Shown: in pieces, positions 34,451 to 46,852 of the stretch
Layout of the letters: each line of letters opens with the position of its first letter
How positions within the stretch are numbered: position 1 is the first letter of the stretch
DNA from: Cinclus cinclus
Taxonomy: Eukaryota > Chordata > Aves > Passeriformes > Cinclidae
Length of the DNA: 64,000 bases
Assembly (NCBI RefSeq): GCF_963662255.1
Contig: NW_026912144.1
Span: 1-64,000, forward strand
Direction of reading: 5' to 3'
Made by a program: the position numbers and the translations under genes
Notes under the pieces: model-generated
What the model saw: the letters and a program-made list of their open reading frames with translations, nothing else
The model's database searches: none
What the model was told of the DNA's origin: nothing

Positions 34451-35828
34451 AGCTGGTCAACGGCTGCGCCTAACTTTCCCAAGCTGCGAGAGCATTCTCA
34501 GCCAAGTTCTGCTTTGACAGAGCTATTGCTGAACTTTTGCAGTCCCGGAAGCTGCTGAAACCAAGGCTGTGTTCTGCCTCTTCATTCTTGCCTTCCAGTG
34601 CTCCAGCGAGTTGTGAAGCTCGGACACGGCATTCAGCTTTGCCGCCTCTCTGCACGGAAAGCACTAGACAGAACTAGTGTGCTTCATGCATGCTCTCTCC
34701 TCGCTTTTCTGGTCACTGCTCTGCTTTTTGCTTGGCAGCGTTCAAAGGGTCCACGGCATACATCTTGCACAGCGAGAGGTGGCCGGCGAGGAATACTTGC
34801 TGGCTTAAGTCGTTCCATGCTCAAGGCATTCATCAGAGCAACACAATGTGGGAAAAGAGGAGGGAACATTGCAGGACAAATTTCTATGCTGGAACATTCT
34901 TGTCTGCGAGACAGCTCTCCGCAGCGCTAGCATTTGGCCAGGCTGAAATCAGCACCGCGGTAAGCCAGTCTGACAAGCGGAGTGCAACGAGTGCGGCGAT
35001 ATGGGGCCACTTGGCAGGTGGCCGAAGAAAGACGGCTGCCCCGTGAATGTGGTGCCAGAAGGCAAGTTTCAGCAGGGCGTTCCGGGCGAGCTTAATGTGT
35101 AGCCGCAGTTGTTCTAGGCGAGTTGTAGCCGAGAAGCTTTCCGTCTCCATTCACGAGACAAGAAAGGCAGAACGCAAGGGCGCACAGGGTTGAGAAGAAA
35201 AGTGCGCGTAGCGAGCTCGTTGCGGCAGAAGCGAAAGCCAGGAGCAGCGTGCTCGGTGCGAGAAGTAGACGGAGCTTCGCCTCCTTGGGTAGGAAAGCGC
35301 AGCTGGTCACGAAGGGCAGCCAGCGAAGCTTCAGAACAGCAGGCTGTTCTGCTCAGCGTACGAGCCTGAAGTGAGTGGCAAGGGCTAAGGGGACAGTTCC
35401 AAGGCATCTAGCTTTCCTGCTAGCAATGCCATTTCTACCCTGCTGTGGAAAACATTGTCCTTTGCCCTTATGCTCCGAGAGGCAGACAGCAACTCGGCAG
35501 ACGCAGTGCAGAGGGAAAGGACACCGTATCCGTGGGAGCGTGACGCCGCTTAGGCGGGCAAAGCAGAAAGGTGCCGCCCGGCACTGGCTTTGACTTCCTG
35601 AGCTTCCTTGCTCGGACAGCAGCTGCCGAAAGCTGGCAACTAGGCTGCCAGAGTGCAGAATGTAGGCGGTGCGGCACGCCTGCTTGCCGAAAGCCAGTAT
35701 CAGCGAGACAGCGTGCTAGGCTCTGTTTCACAGCTCCTTGGAGAACACGCACTGGAAGAATGCCCTCTCTGTTCCGCAAAAGCTCTGCCACAGTGAAGGT
35801 GGAAGAAGCAGCCTGTGGCCACGGGCAG
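34451..35828 (+). repeat. Unit 26 (1,378 bp)
   Basis: 'cagccaag' as in unit 14; 'gccttccag' block; private 'cttcatgc', 'agcaccgcgg' and 'gagtgcgg'. 'ccagtctg' near p518 is shared with units 28 and 33. p481 C, p823 A, p815 G, 'gcagacagc' and p1163 C. Confidence 0.97.
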
Positions 35829-37206
35829 AGCTGGTCAACAGCTGCGCCTAACTTTCCCAAGCTGCGAGAGCATTCTCAGCCGAGTTCTGCTTTGACAGAG
35901 CTATTGCTGAACTTTTGCAGTCCCGGAAGCTGCTGAAACCAAGGCTGTGTTCTGCCTCTTCATTCTTGGCTTTCTGTGCTCCAGCGAGTTGTGAAGCTCG
36001 GACACGGCATTCAGCTTTGCCGCCTCTCTGCACGGAAAGCACTAGACAGAACTAGTGTGCTTCGTGCATGCTCTCTCCTCGCTTTTCTGGTCACTGCTCT
36101 GCTTTTTGCTTGGCAGCGTTCAAGGGGTCCACGGCATACCTCTTGCACAGCGAGAGGTGGCCGGCGAGGAATACTTGCTGGCTTAAGTCGTTCCATGCTC
36201 AAGGCATTCATCAGAGCAACACAATGTGGGAAAAGAGGAGGGAACATTGCAGGACAAATTTCTATGCTGGAACATTCTTGTCTGCGAGACAGCTCTCCGC
36301 AGCGCTAGTATTTGGCCAGGCTGAAATCAGCGCCGCGGTAAGCCAATCTGACAAGCGGAGTGCAACGAGCGCGGCGATATGGGGCCACTTGGCAGGTGGC
36401 CGAAGAAAGACGGCTGCCCCGTGAATGTGGTGCCAGAAGGCAAGTTTCAGCAGGGCGTTCCGGGCGAGCTTAATGTGTAGCCGCAGTTGTTCTAGGCGAG
36501 TTGTAGCCGAGAAGCTTTCCGTCTCCATTCACGAGACAAGAAAGGCAGAACGCAAGGGCGCACAGGGTTGAGAAGAAAAGTGCGCGTAGCGAGCTCGTTG
36601 CGGCAGAAGCGAAAGCCAGGAGCAGCGTGCTCGGTGCGAGAAGTAGACGGAGCTTCGCCTCCTTGGGTAGGAAAGCGCAGCTGGTCACGAAGGGCAGCCA
36701 GCGAAGCTTCAGAACAGCAGGCTGTTCTGCTCAGCGTACGAGCCTGAAGTGAGTGGCAAGGGCTAAGGGGACAGTTCCAAGGCATCTAGCTTTCCTGCTA
36801 GCAATGCCATTTCTACCCTGCTGTGGAAAACATTGTCCTTTGCCCTTATGCTCCGAGAGGCAGAGAGCAACTCGGCAGACGCAGTGCAGAGGGAAAGGAC
36901 ACCGTATCCGTGGGAGCGTGACGCCGCTTAGGCGGGCAAAGCAGAAAGGTGCCGCCCGGCACTGGCTTTGACTTCCTGAGCTTCCTTGCTAGGACAGCAG
37001 CTGCCGAAAGCTGGCAACTAGGCTGCCAGAGTGCAGAATGTAGGCGGTGCGGCACGCCTGCTTGCCGAAAGCCAGTATCAGCGAGACAGCGTGCTAGGCT
37101 CTGTTTCACAGCTCCTTGGAGAACACGCACTGGAAGAATGCCCTCTCTGTTCCGCAAAATCTCTGCCACAGTGAAGGTGGAAGAAGCAGCCTGTGGCCAC
37201 GGGCAG
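35829..37206 (+). repeat. Unit 27 (1,378 bp)
   Basis: First unit with the linked pair p296 G ('ttcaagggg') and p312 C, later seen in units 31, 32, 34, 35, 37, 39, 40, 45 and 46. p823 A and p815 G in the middle; p1163 A and p1332 T at the 3' end, the latter continuing into the block shared with unit 32. Confidence 0.97.
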
Positions 37207-38250
37207 AGCTGGTCAACGGCTGCGCCTAACTTTCCCAAGCTGCGAGAGCATTCTCAGCCGAGTTCTGCTTTGACAGAGCTATTGCTGAACTTTTGCAGTC
37301 CCGGAAGCTGCTGAAACCAAGGCTGTGTTCTGCCTCTTCATTCTTGCCTTCCAGTGCTCCAGCGAGTTGTGAAGCTCGGACACGGCATTCAGCTTTGCCG
37401 CCTCTCTGCACGGAAAGCACTAGACAGAACTAGTGTGCTTCGTGCATGCTCTCTCCTCGCTTTTCTGGTCACTGCTCTGCTTTTTGCTTGGCAGCGTTCA
37501 AAGGGTCCACGCCATACATCTTGCACAGCGAGAGCTGGCCGGCGAGGAATACTTGCTGGCTTAAGTCGTTCCATGCTCAAGGCATTCATCAGAGCAACAC
37601 AATGTGGGAAAAGAGGAGGGAACATTGCAGGACAAATTTCTATGCTGGAACATTCTTGTCTGCGAGACAGCTCTCCGCAGCGCTAGTATTTGGCCAGGCT
37701 GAAATCAGCGCCGCGGTAAGCCAGTCTGACAAGCGGAGTGCAACGAGCGCGGCGATATGGGGCCACTTGGCAGGTGGCCGAAGAAAGACGGCTGCCCCGT
37801 GAATGTGGTGCCAGAAGGCAAGTTTCAGCAGGGCGTTCCGGGCGAGCTTAATGTGTAGCCGCAGTTGTTCTAGGCGAGTTGTAGCCGAGAAGCTTTCCGT
37901 CTCCATTCACGAGACAAGAAAGGCAGAACGCAAGGGCGCACAGGGTTGAGAAGAAAAGTGCGCGTAGCGAGCTCGTTGCGGCAGAAGCGAAAGCCAGGAG
38001 CAGCGTGCTCGGTGCGAGAAATAGACGGCGCTTCGCCTCCTTGGGTAGGAAAGTGCAGCTGGTCACGAACGGCAACCAGCAAAGCTTCAGAACAGCAGGC
38101 TGTTCTGCTCAGCGTACGAGCCTGAAGTGAGTGGCAAGGGCTAAGGGGACAGTTCCAAGGCATCCAGCTTTCCTGCTAGCAATGCCATTTCTACCCTGCT
38201 GTGGAAAACATTGTCCTTTGCCCTTATGCTCCGAGAGGCAGAGAGCAACA
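37160..38250 (+). repeat. Five-unit offset block, copy A (unit 27 end to unit 28)
   Basis: p1332 T of unit 27 and the unit 28 set (p306 C, p848 T, 'aacggcaaccagcaaag', p959 C, p1044 A) recur 6,890 bp downstream at 44050-45140. Confidence 0.85.
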
Positions 38251-38584
38251 CGGCAGACGCAGTGCAGAGGGAAAGGACACCGTATCCGTGGGAGCGTGAC
38301 GCCGCTTAGGCGGGCAAAGCAGAAAGGTGCCACCCGGCACTGGCTTTGACTTCCTGAGCTTCCTTGCTAGGACAGCAGCTGCCGAAAGGTGGCAACTAGG
38401 CTGCCAGAGTGCAGAATGTAGGCGGTGCGGCACGCCTGCTTGCCGAAAGCCAGTATCAGCGAGACAGCGTGCTAGGCTCTGTTTCACAGCTCCTTGGAGA
38501 ACACGCACTGGAAGAATGCCCTCTCTGTTCCGCAAAAGCTCTGCCACAGTGAAGTTGGAAGAAGCAGCCCGTGGCCACGGGCAG
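37207..38584 (+). repeat. Unit 28 (1,378 bp), twin of unit 33
   Basis: Shares 'acgccata' (p306 C, 37512), 'ccagtctg', p848 T ('aaagtgcag'), 'aacggcaaccagcaaag', p959 C and p1044 A with unit 33. Private: 'gccacccgg' and 'gaaaggtggc'. Its 3' end has the 'gttggaag'/'cccgtgg' pair. Confidence 0.97.
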
Positions 38585-39962
38585 AGCTAGTCAACAGCTG
38601 CGCCTAACTTTCCCAAGCTGCGAGAGCATTCTCAGCCGAGTTCTGCTTTGACAGAGCTATTGCTGAACTTTTGCAGTCCCGGAAGCTGCTGAAACCAAGG
38701 CTGTGTTCTGCCTCTTCATTCTTGCCTTCCAGTGCTCCAGCGAGTTGTGAAGCTCGGACACGGCATTCAGCTTTGCCGCCTCTCTGCACGGAAAGCACTA
38801 GACAGAACTAGTGTGCTTCGTGCATGCTCTCTCCTCGCTTTTCTGGTCACTGCTCTGCTTTTTGCTTGGCAGCGTTCAAAGGGTCCACGGCATACATCTT
38901 GCACAGCGAGAGGTGGCCGGCGAGGAATACTTGCTGGCTTAAGTCGTTCCATGCTCAAGGCATTCATCAGAGCAACACAATGTGGGAAAAGAGGAGGGAA
39001 CATTGCAGGACAAATTTCTATGCTGGAACATTCTTGTCTGCGAGACAGCTCTCCGCAGCGCTAGCATTTGGCCAGGCTGAAATCAGCGCCGCGGTAAGCC
39101 AATCTGACAAGCGGAGTGCAACGAGCGCGGCGATATGGGGCCACTTGGCAGGTGGCCGAAGAAAGACGGCTGCCCCGTGAATGTGGTGCCAGAAGGCAAG
39201 TTTCAGCAGGGCGTTCCGGGCGAGCTTAATGTGTAGCCGCAGTTGTTCTAGGCGAGTTGTAGCCGAGAAGCTTTCCGTCTCCATTCACGAGACAAGAAAG
39301 GCAGAACGCAAGGGCGCACAGGGTTGAGAAGAAAAGTGCGCGTAGCGAGCTCGTTGCGGCAGAAGCGAAAGCCAGGAGCAGCGTGCTCGGTGCGAGAAGT
39401 AGACGGCGCTTCGCCTCCTTGGGTAGGAAAGCGCAGCTGGTCACGAAGGGCAGCCAGCGAAGCTTCAGAACAGCAGGCTGTTCTGCTCAGCGTACGAGCC
39501 TGAAGTGAGTGGCAAGGGCTAAGGGGACAGTTCCAAGGCATCTAGCTTTCCTGCTAGCAATGCCATTTCTACCCTGCTGTGGAAAACATTGTCCTTTGCC
39601 CTTATGCTCCGAGAGGCAGAGAGCAACTCGGCAGACGCAGTGCAGAGGGAAAGGACACCGTATCCGTGGGAGCGTGACGCCGCTTAGGCGGGCAAAGCAG
39701 AAAGGTGCCGCCCGGCACTGGCTTTGACTTCCTGAGCTTCCTTGCTAGGACAGCAGCTGCCGAAAGCTGGCAACTAGGCTGCCAGAGTGCAGAATGTAGG
39801 CGGTCTGGCACGCCTGCTTGCCGAAAGCCAGTATCAGCGAGACAGCGTGCTAGGCTCTGTTTCGCAGCTCCTTGGAGAACACGCACTGGAAGAATGCCCT
39901 CTCTGTTCCGCAAAAGCTCTGCCACTGTGAAGGTGGAAGAAGCAGCCTGTGGCCACGGGCAG
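38585..39962 (+). repeat. Unit 29 (1,378 bp)
   Basis: p5 A/p12 A start and 'gccttccag' block, then p328-330 'ggt', p481 C and p815 G. Its 3' haplotype is p1163 A, p1221-1222 'ct', p1280 G, p1342 T. Most similar to unit 36 in its 5' half. Confidence 0.97.
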
Positions 39963-41340
39963 AGCTGGTCAACGGCTGCGCCTAACTTTCCCAAGCTGCG
40001 AGAGCATGCTCAGCCGAGTTCTGCTTTGACAGAGCTATTGCTGAACTTTTGCAGTCCCGGAAGCTGCTGAAACCAAGGCTGTGTTCTGCCTCTTCATTCT
40101 TGGCTTTCTGTGCTCCAGCGAGTTGTGAAGCTCGGACACGGCATTCAGCTTTGCCGCCTCTCTGCACGGAAAGCACTAGACAGAACTAGTGTGCTTCGTG
40201 CATGCTCTCTCCTCGCTTTTCTGGTCACTGCTCTGCTTTTTGCTTGGCAGCGTTCAAAGGGTCCACGGCATACATCTTGCACAGCGAGAGCTGGCCGGCG
40301 AGGAATACTTGCTGGCTTAAGTCGTTCCATGCTCAAGGCATTCATCAGAGCAACACAATGTGGGAAAAGAGGAGGGAACATTGCAGGACAAATTTCTATG
40401 CTGGAACATTCTTGTCTGCGAGACAGCTCTCCGCAGCGCTAGCATTTGGCCAGGCTGAAATCAGCGCCGCGGTAAGCCAATCTGACAAGCGGAGTGCAAC
40501 GAGCGCGGCGATATGGGGCCACTTGGCAGGTGGCCGAAGAAAGACGGCTGCCCCGTGAATGTGGTGCCAGAAGGCAAGTTTCAGCAGGGCGTTCCGGGCG
40601 AGCTTAATGTGTAGCCGCAGTTGTTCTAGGCGAGTTGTAGCCGAGAAGCTTTCCGTCTCCATTCACGAGACAAGAAAGGCAGAACGCAAGGGCGCACAGG
40701 GTTGAGAAGAAAAGTGCGCGTAGCGAGCTCGTTGCGGCAGAAGCGAAAGCCAGGAGCAGCGTGCTCGGTGCGAGAACTAGACGGCGCTTCGCCTCCTTGG
40801 GTAGGAAACCGCAGCTGGTCACGAAGGGCAGCCAGCGAAGCTTCAGAACAGCAGGCTGTTCTGCTCAGCGTACGAGCCTGAAGTGAGTGGCAAGGGCTAA
40901 GGGGACAGTTCCAAGGCATCTAGCTATCCTGCTAGCAATGCCATTTCTACCCTGCTGTGGAAAACATTGTCCTTTGCCCTTATGCTCCGAGAGGCAGAGA
41001 GCAACACGGCAGACGCAGTGCAGAGGGAAAGGACACCGTATCCGTGGGAGCGTGACGCCGCTTAGGCGGGCAAAGCAGAAAGGTGCCGCCCGGCACTGGC
41101 TTTGACTTCCTGAGCTTCCTTGCTCGGACAGCAGCTGCCGAAAGCTGGCAACTAGGCTGCCAGAGTGCAGAATGTAGGCGGTGCGGCACGCCTGCTTGCC
41201 GAAAGCCAGTATCAGCGAGACAGCGTGCTAGGCTCTGTTTCACAGCTCCTTGGAGAACACGCACTGGAAGAATGCCCTCTCTGTTCCGCAAAAGCTCTGC
41301 CACAGTGAAGGTGGAAGAAGCAGCCTGTGGCCACGGGCAG
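39963..41340 (+). repeat. Unit 30 (1,378 bp)
   Basis: p46 G makes a SphI site inside the 10-bp palindrome GAGCATGCTC, shared only with units 42 and 43. Also p328-330 'gct', p481 C, p847 C and p1044 A. Private: 'gcgagaactag' and 'tagctatcc'. Confidence 0.97.
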
Positions 41341-42718
41341 AGCTGGTCAACGGCTGCGCCTAACTTTCCCAAGCTGCGAGAGCATTCTCAGCCGAGTTCT
41401 GCTTTGACAGAGCTATTGCTGAACTTTTGCAGTCCCGGAAGCTGCTGAAACCAAGGCTGTGTTCTGCCTCTTCATTCTTGCCTTCCAGTGCTCCAGCGAG
41501 TTGTGAAGCTCGGACACGGCATTCAGCTTTGCCGCCTCTCTGCACGGAAAGCACTAGACAGAACTAGTGTGCTTCGTGCATGCTCTCTCCTCGCTTTTCT
41601 GGTCACTGCTCTGCTTTTTGCTTGGCAGCGTTCAAGGGGTCCACGGCATACCTCTTGCACAGCGAGAGGTGGCCGGCGAGGAATACTTGCTGGCTTAAGT
41701 CGTTCCATGCTCAAGGCATTCATCAGAGCAACACAATGTGGGAAAAGAGGAGGGAACATTGCAGGACAAATTTCTATGCTGGAACATTCTTGTCTGCGAG
41801 ACAGCTCTCCGCAGCGCTAGCATTTGGCCAGGCTGAAATCAGCGCCGCGGTAAGCCAATCTGACAAGCGGAGTGCAACGAGCGCGGCGATATGGGGCCAC
41901 TTGGCAGGTGGCCGAAGAAAGACGGCTGCCCCGTGAATGTGGTGCCAGAAGGCAAGTTTCAGCAGGGCGTTCCGGGCGAGCTTAATGTGTAGCCGCAGTT
42001 GTTCTAGGCGAGTTGTAGCCGAGAAGCTTTCCGTCTCCATTCACGAGACAAGAAAGGCAGAACGCAAGGGCGCACAGGGTTGAGAAGAAAAGTGCGCGTA
42101 GCGAGCTCGTTGCGGCAGAAGCGAAAGCCAGGAGCAGCGTGCTCGGTGCGAGAAATAGACGGCGCTTCGCCTCCTTGGGTAGGAAAGCGCAGCTGGTCAC
42201 GAAGGGCAGCCAGCGAAGCTTCAGAACAGCAGGCTGTTCTGCTCAGCGTACGAGCCTGAAGTGAGTGGCAAGGGCTAAGGGGACAGTTCCAAGGCATCTA
42301 GCTTTCCTGCTAGCAATGCCATTTCTACCCTGCTGTGGAAAACATTGTCCTTTGCCCTTATGCTCCGAGAGGCAGAGAGCAACTCGGCAGACGCAGTGCA
42401 GAGGGAAAGGACACCGTATCCGTGGGAGCGTGACGCCGCTTAGGCGGGCAAAGCAGAAAGGTGCCGCCCGGCACTGGCTTTGACTTCCTGAGCTTCCTTG
42501 CTAGGACAGCAGCTGCCGAAAGCTGGCAACTAGGCTGCCAGAGTGCAGAATGTAGGCGGTCTGGCACGCCTGCTTGCCGAAAGCCAGTATCAGCGAGACA
42601 GCGTGCTAGGCTCTGTTTCGCAGCTCCTTGGAGAACACGCACTGGAAGAATGCCCTCTCTGTTCCGCAAAAGCTCTGCCACTGTGAAGGTGGAAGAAGCA
42701 GCCTGTGGCCACGGGCAG
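41341..42718 (+). repeat. Unit 31 (1,378 bp), twin of unit 34
   Basis: 'gccttccag', p296 G, p312 C, p481 C, p815 A, then p1163 A, p1221-1222 'ct', p1280 G and p1342 T. No difference from unit 34 was noticed by eye. Confidence 0.97.
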
Positions 42719-44049
42719 AACTGGTCAACAGCTGCGCCTAACTTTCCCATGCTGCGAGAGCATTCTCGGCTGAATTCTGCTTTGACAGAGCTATTGCTGA
42801 ACTTTTGCAGTCCCGGAAGCTGCTGAAACCAAGGCTGTGTTCTGCCTCTTCATTCTTGGCTTTCTGTGCTCCAGCGAGTTGTGAAGCTCGGACACGGCAT
42901 TCAGCTTTGCCGCCTCTCTGCACGGAAAGCACTAGACAGAACTAGTGTGCTTCGTGCATGCTCTCTCCTCGCTTTTCTGGTCACTGCTCTGCTTTTTGCT
43001 TGGCAGCGTTCAAGGGGTCCACGGCATACCTCTTGCACAGCGAGAGGTGGCCGGCGAGGAATACTTGCTGGCTTAAGTCGTTCCATGCTCAAGGCATTCA
43101 TCAGAGCAACACAATGTGGGAAAAGAGGAGGGAACATTGCAGGACAAATTTCTATGCTGGAACATTCTTGTCTGCGAGACAGCTCTCCGCAGCGCTAGTA
43201 TTTGGCCAGGCTGAAATCAGCGCCGCGGTAAGCCAATCTGACAAGCGGAGTGCAACGAGCGCGGCGATATGGGGCCACTTGGCAGGTGGCCGAAGAAAGA
43301 CGGCTGCCCCGTGAATGTGGTGCCAGAAGGCAAGTTTCAGCAGGGCGTTCCGGGCGAGCTTAATGTGTAGCCGCAGTTGTTCTAGGCGAGTTGTAGCCGA
43401 GAAGCTTTCCGTCTCCATTCACGAGACAAGAAAGGCAGAACGCAAGGGCGCACAGGGTTGAGAAGAAAAGTGCGCGTAGCGAGCTCGTTGCGGCAGAAGC
43501 GAAAGCCAGGAGCAGCGTGCTCGGTGCGAGAAATAGACGGCGCTTCGCATCCTTGGGTAGGAAACCGCAGCTGGTCACGAAGGGCAGCCAGCGAAGCTTC
43601 AGAACAGCAGGCTGTTCTGCTCAGCGTACGAGCCTGAAGTGAGTGGCAAGGGCTAAGGGGACAGTTCCAAGGCATCTAGCTTTCCTGCTAGCAATGCCAT
43701 TTCTACCCTGCTGTGGAAAACATTGTCCTTTGCCCTTATGCTCCGAGAGGCAGAGAGCAACTCGGCAGACGCAGTGCAGAGGGAAAGGACACCGTATCCG
43801 TGGGAGCGTGACGCCGCTTAGGCGGGCAAAGCAGAAAGGTGCCGCCCGGCACTGGCTTTGACTTCCTGAGCTTCCTTGCTAGGACAGCAGCTGCCGAAAG
43901 CTGGCAACTAGGCTGCCAGAGTGCAGAATGTAGGCGGTGCGGCACGCCTGCTTGCCGAACGCCAGTATCAGCGAGACAGCGTGCTAGGCTCTGTTTCACA
44001 GCTCCTTGGAGAACACGCACTGGAAGAATGCCCTCTCTGTTCCGCAAAA
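41483..44049 (+). repeat. Three-unit offset block, copy A (units 31-32)
   Basis: Two units that recur 4,134 bp downstream with shared private marks p2 A, p32 T and p1242 C and the EcoRI haplotype. The block ends before p1332 of unit 32, where the copies diverge. Confidence 0.9.
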
Positions 44050-44096
44050 TCTCTGCCACAGTGAAGGTGGAAGAAGCAGCCTGTGGCCACGGGCAG
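42719..44096 (+). repeat. Unit 32 (1,378 bp), twin of unit 35
   Basis: Shares the private marks p2 A ('aactggtc'), p32 T ('cccatgctg') and p1242 C ('gaacgcc') with unit 35, plus the EcoRI haplotype (site at 42772) and p847 C. Differs from it by 'cgcatcc' (p831) and p1332 T. Confidence 0.97.
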
Positions 44097-45140
44097 AGCT
44101 GGTCAACGGCTGCGCCTAACTTTCCCAAGCTGCGAGAGCATTCTCAGCCGAGTTCTGCTTTGACAGAGCTATTGCTGAACTTTTGCAGTCCCGGAAGCTG
44201 CTGAAACCAAGGCTGTGTTCTGCCTCTTCATTCTTGCCTTCCAGTGCTCCAGCGAGTTGTGAAGCTCGGACACGGCATTCAGCTTTGCCGCCTCTCTGCA
44301 CGGAAAGCACTAGACAGAACTAGTGTGCTTCGTGCATGCTCTCTCCTCGCTTTTCTGGTCACTGCTCTGCTTTTTGCTTGGCAGCGTTCAAAGGGTCCAC
44401 GCCATATATCTTGCACAGCGAGAGCTGGCCGGCGAGGAATACTTGCTGGCTTAAGTCGTTCCATGCTCAAGGCATTCATCAGAGCAACACAATGTGGGAA
44501 AAGAGGAGGGAACATTGCAGGACAAATTTCTATGCTGGAACATTCTTGTCTGCGAGACAGCTCTCCGCAGCGCTAGTATTTGGCCAGGCTGAAATCAGCG
44601 CCGCGGTAAGCCAGTCTAACAAGCGGAGTGCAACGAGCTCGGCGATATGGGGCCACTTGGCAGGTGGCCGAAGAAAGACGGCTGCCCCGTGAATGTGGTG
44701 CCAGAAGGCAAGTTTCAGCAGGGCGTTCCGGGCGAGCTTAATGTGTAGCCGCAGTTGTTCTAGGCGAGTTGTAGCCGAGAAGCTTTCCGTCTCCATTCAC
44801 GAGACAAGAAAGGCAGAACGCAAGGGCGCACAGGGTTGAGAAGAAAAGTGCGCGTAGCGAGCTCGTTGCGGCAGAAGCGAAAGCCAGGAGCAGCGTGCTC
44901 GGTGCGAGAAATAGACGGCGCTTCGCCTCCTTGGGTAGGAAAGTGCAGCTGGTCACGAACGGCAACCAGCAAAGCTTCAGAACAGCAGGCTGTTCTGCTC
45001 AGCGTACGAGCCTGAAGTGAGTGGCAAGGGCTAAGGGGACAGTTCCAAGGCATCCAGCTTTCCTGCTAGCAATGCCATTTCTACCCTGCTGTGGAAAACA
45101 TTGTCCTTTGCCCTTATGCTCCGAGAGGCAGAGAGCAACA
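44050..45140 (+). repeat. Five-unit offset block, copy B (unit 32 end to unit 33)
   Basis: Counterpart of 37160-38250. It sits between the two members of the 4,134-bp duplication, so a five-unit and a three-unit event overlap here. Confidence 0.85.
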
Positions 45141-45474
45141 CGGCAGACGCAGTGCAGAGGGAAAGGACACCGTATCCGTGGGAGCGTGACGCCGCTTAGG
45201 CGGGCAAAGCAGAAAGGTGCCGCCCGGCACTGGCTTTGACTTCCTGAGCTTCCTTGCTAGGACAGCAGCTGCCGAAAGCTGGCAACTAGGCTGCCAGAGT
45301 GCAGAATGTAGGCGGTGCGGCACGCCTGCTTGCCGAAAGCCAGTATCAGCGAGACAGCGTGCTAGGCTCTGTTTCACAGCTCCTTGGAGAACACGCACTG
45401 GAAGAATGCCCTCTCTGTTCCGCAAAAGCTCTGCCACAGTGAAGGTGGAAGAAGCAGCCTGTGGCCACGGGCAG
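44097..45474 (+). repeat. Unit 33 (1,378 bp), twin of unit 28
   Basis: Carries the unit 28 set (p306 C, p848 T, 'aacggcaaccagcaaag', p959 C, p1044 A), although both its neighbours belong to a three-unit repeat. Private: 'catatatc' near p309 and 'ccagtctaac'. 'gagctcggcg' is also in unit 1. Confidence 0.97.
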
Positions 45475-46852
45475 AGCTGGTCAACGGCTGCGCCTAACTT
45501 TCCCAAGCTGCGAGAGCATTCTCAGCCGAGTTCTGCTTTGACAGAGCTATTGCTGAACTTTTGCAGTCCCGGAAGCTGCTGAAACCAAGGCTGTGTTCTG
45601 CCTCTTCATTCTTGCCTTCCAGTGCTCCAGCGAGTTGTGAAGCTCGGACACGGCATTCAGCTTTGCCGCCTCTCTGCACGGAAAGCACTAGACAGAACTA
45701 GTGTGCTTCGTGCATGCTCTCTCCTCGCTTTTCTGGTCACTGCTCTGCTTTTTGCTTGGCAGCGTTCAAGGGGTCCACGGCATACCTCTTGCACAGCGAG
45801 AGGTGGCCGGCGAGGAATACTTGCTGGCTTAAGTCGTTCCATGCTCAAGGCATTCATCAGAGCAACACAATGTGGGAAAAGAGGAGGGAACATTGCAGGA
45901 CAAATTTCTATGCTGGAACATTCTTGTCTGCGAGACAGCTCTCCGCAGCGCTAGCATTTGGCCAGGCTGAAATCAGCGCCGCGGTAAGCCAATCTGACAA
46001 GCGGAGTGCAACGAGCGCGGCGATATGGGGCCACTTGGCAGGTGGCCGAAGAAAGACGGCTGCCCCGTGAATGTGGTGCCAGAAGGCAAGTTTCAGCAGG
46101 GCGTTCCGGGCGAGCTTAATGTGTAGCCGCAGTTGTTCTAGGCGAGTTGTAGCCGAGAAGCTTTCCGTCTCCATTCACGAGACAAGAAAGGCAGAACGCA
46201 AGGGCGCACAGGGTTGAGAAGAAAAGTGCGCGTAGCGAGCTCGTTGCGGCAGAAGCGAAAGCCAGGAGCAGCGTGCTCGGTGCGAGAAATAGACGGCGCT
46301 TCGCCTCCTTGGGTAGGAAAGCGCAGCTGGTCACGAAGGGCAGCCAGCGAAGCTTCAGAACAGCAGGCTGTTCTGCTCAGCGTACGAGCCTGAAGTGAGT
46401 GGCAAGGGCTAAGGGGACAGTTCCAAGGCATCTAGCTTTCCTGCTAGCAATGCCATTTCTACCCTGCTGTGGAAAACATTGTCCTTTGCCCTTATGCTCC
46501 GAGAGGCAGAGAGCAACTCGGCAGACGCAGTGCAGAGGGAAAGGACACCGTATCCGTGGGAGCGTGACGCCGCTTAGGCGGGCAAAGCAGAAAGGTGCCG
46601 CCCGGCACTGGCTTTGACTTCCTGAGCTTCCTTGCTAGGACAGCAGCTGCCGAAAGCTGGCAACTAGGCTGCCAGAGTGCAGAATGTAGGCGGTCTGGCA
46701 CGCCTGCTTGCCGAAAGCCAGTATCAGCGAGACAGCGTGCTAGGCTCTGTTTCGCAGCTCCTTGGAGAACACGCACTGGAAGAATGCCCTCTCTGTTCCG
46801 CAAAAGCTCTGCCACTGTGAAGGTGGAAGAAGCAGCCTGTGGCCACGGGCAG
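45475..46852 (+). repeat. Unit 34 (1,378 bp), twin of unit 31
   Basis: Same haplotype as unit 31 throughout at 4,134-bp spacing: p296 G, p312 C, p481 C, p815 A, p1163 A, 'ct' at p1221, p1280 G and p1342 T. Confidence 0.97.
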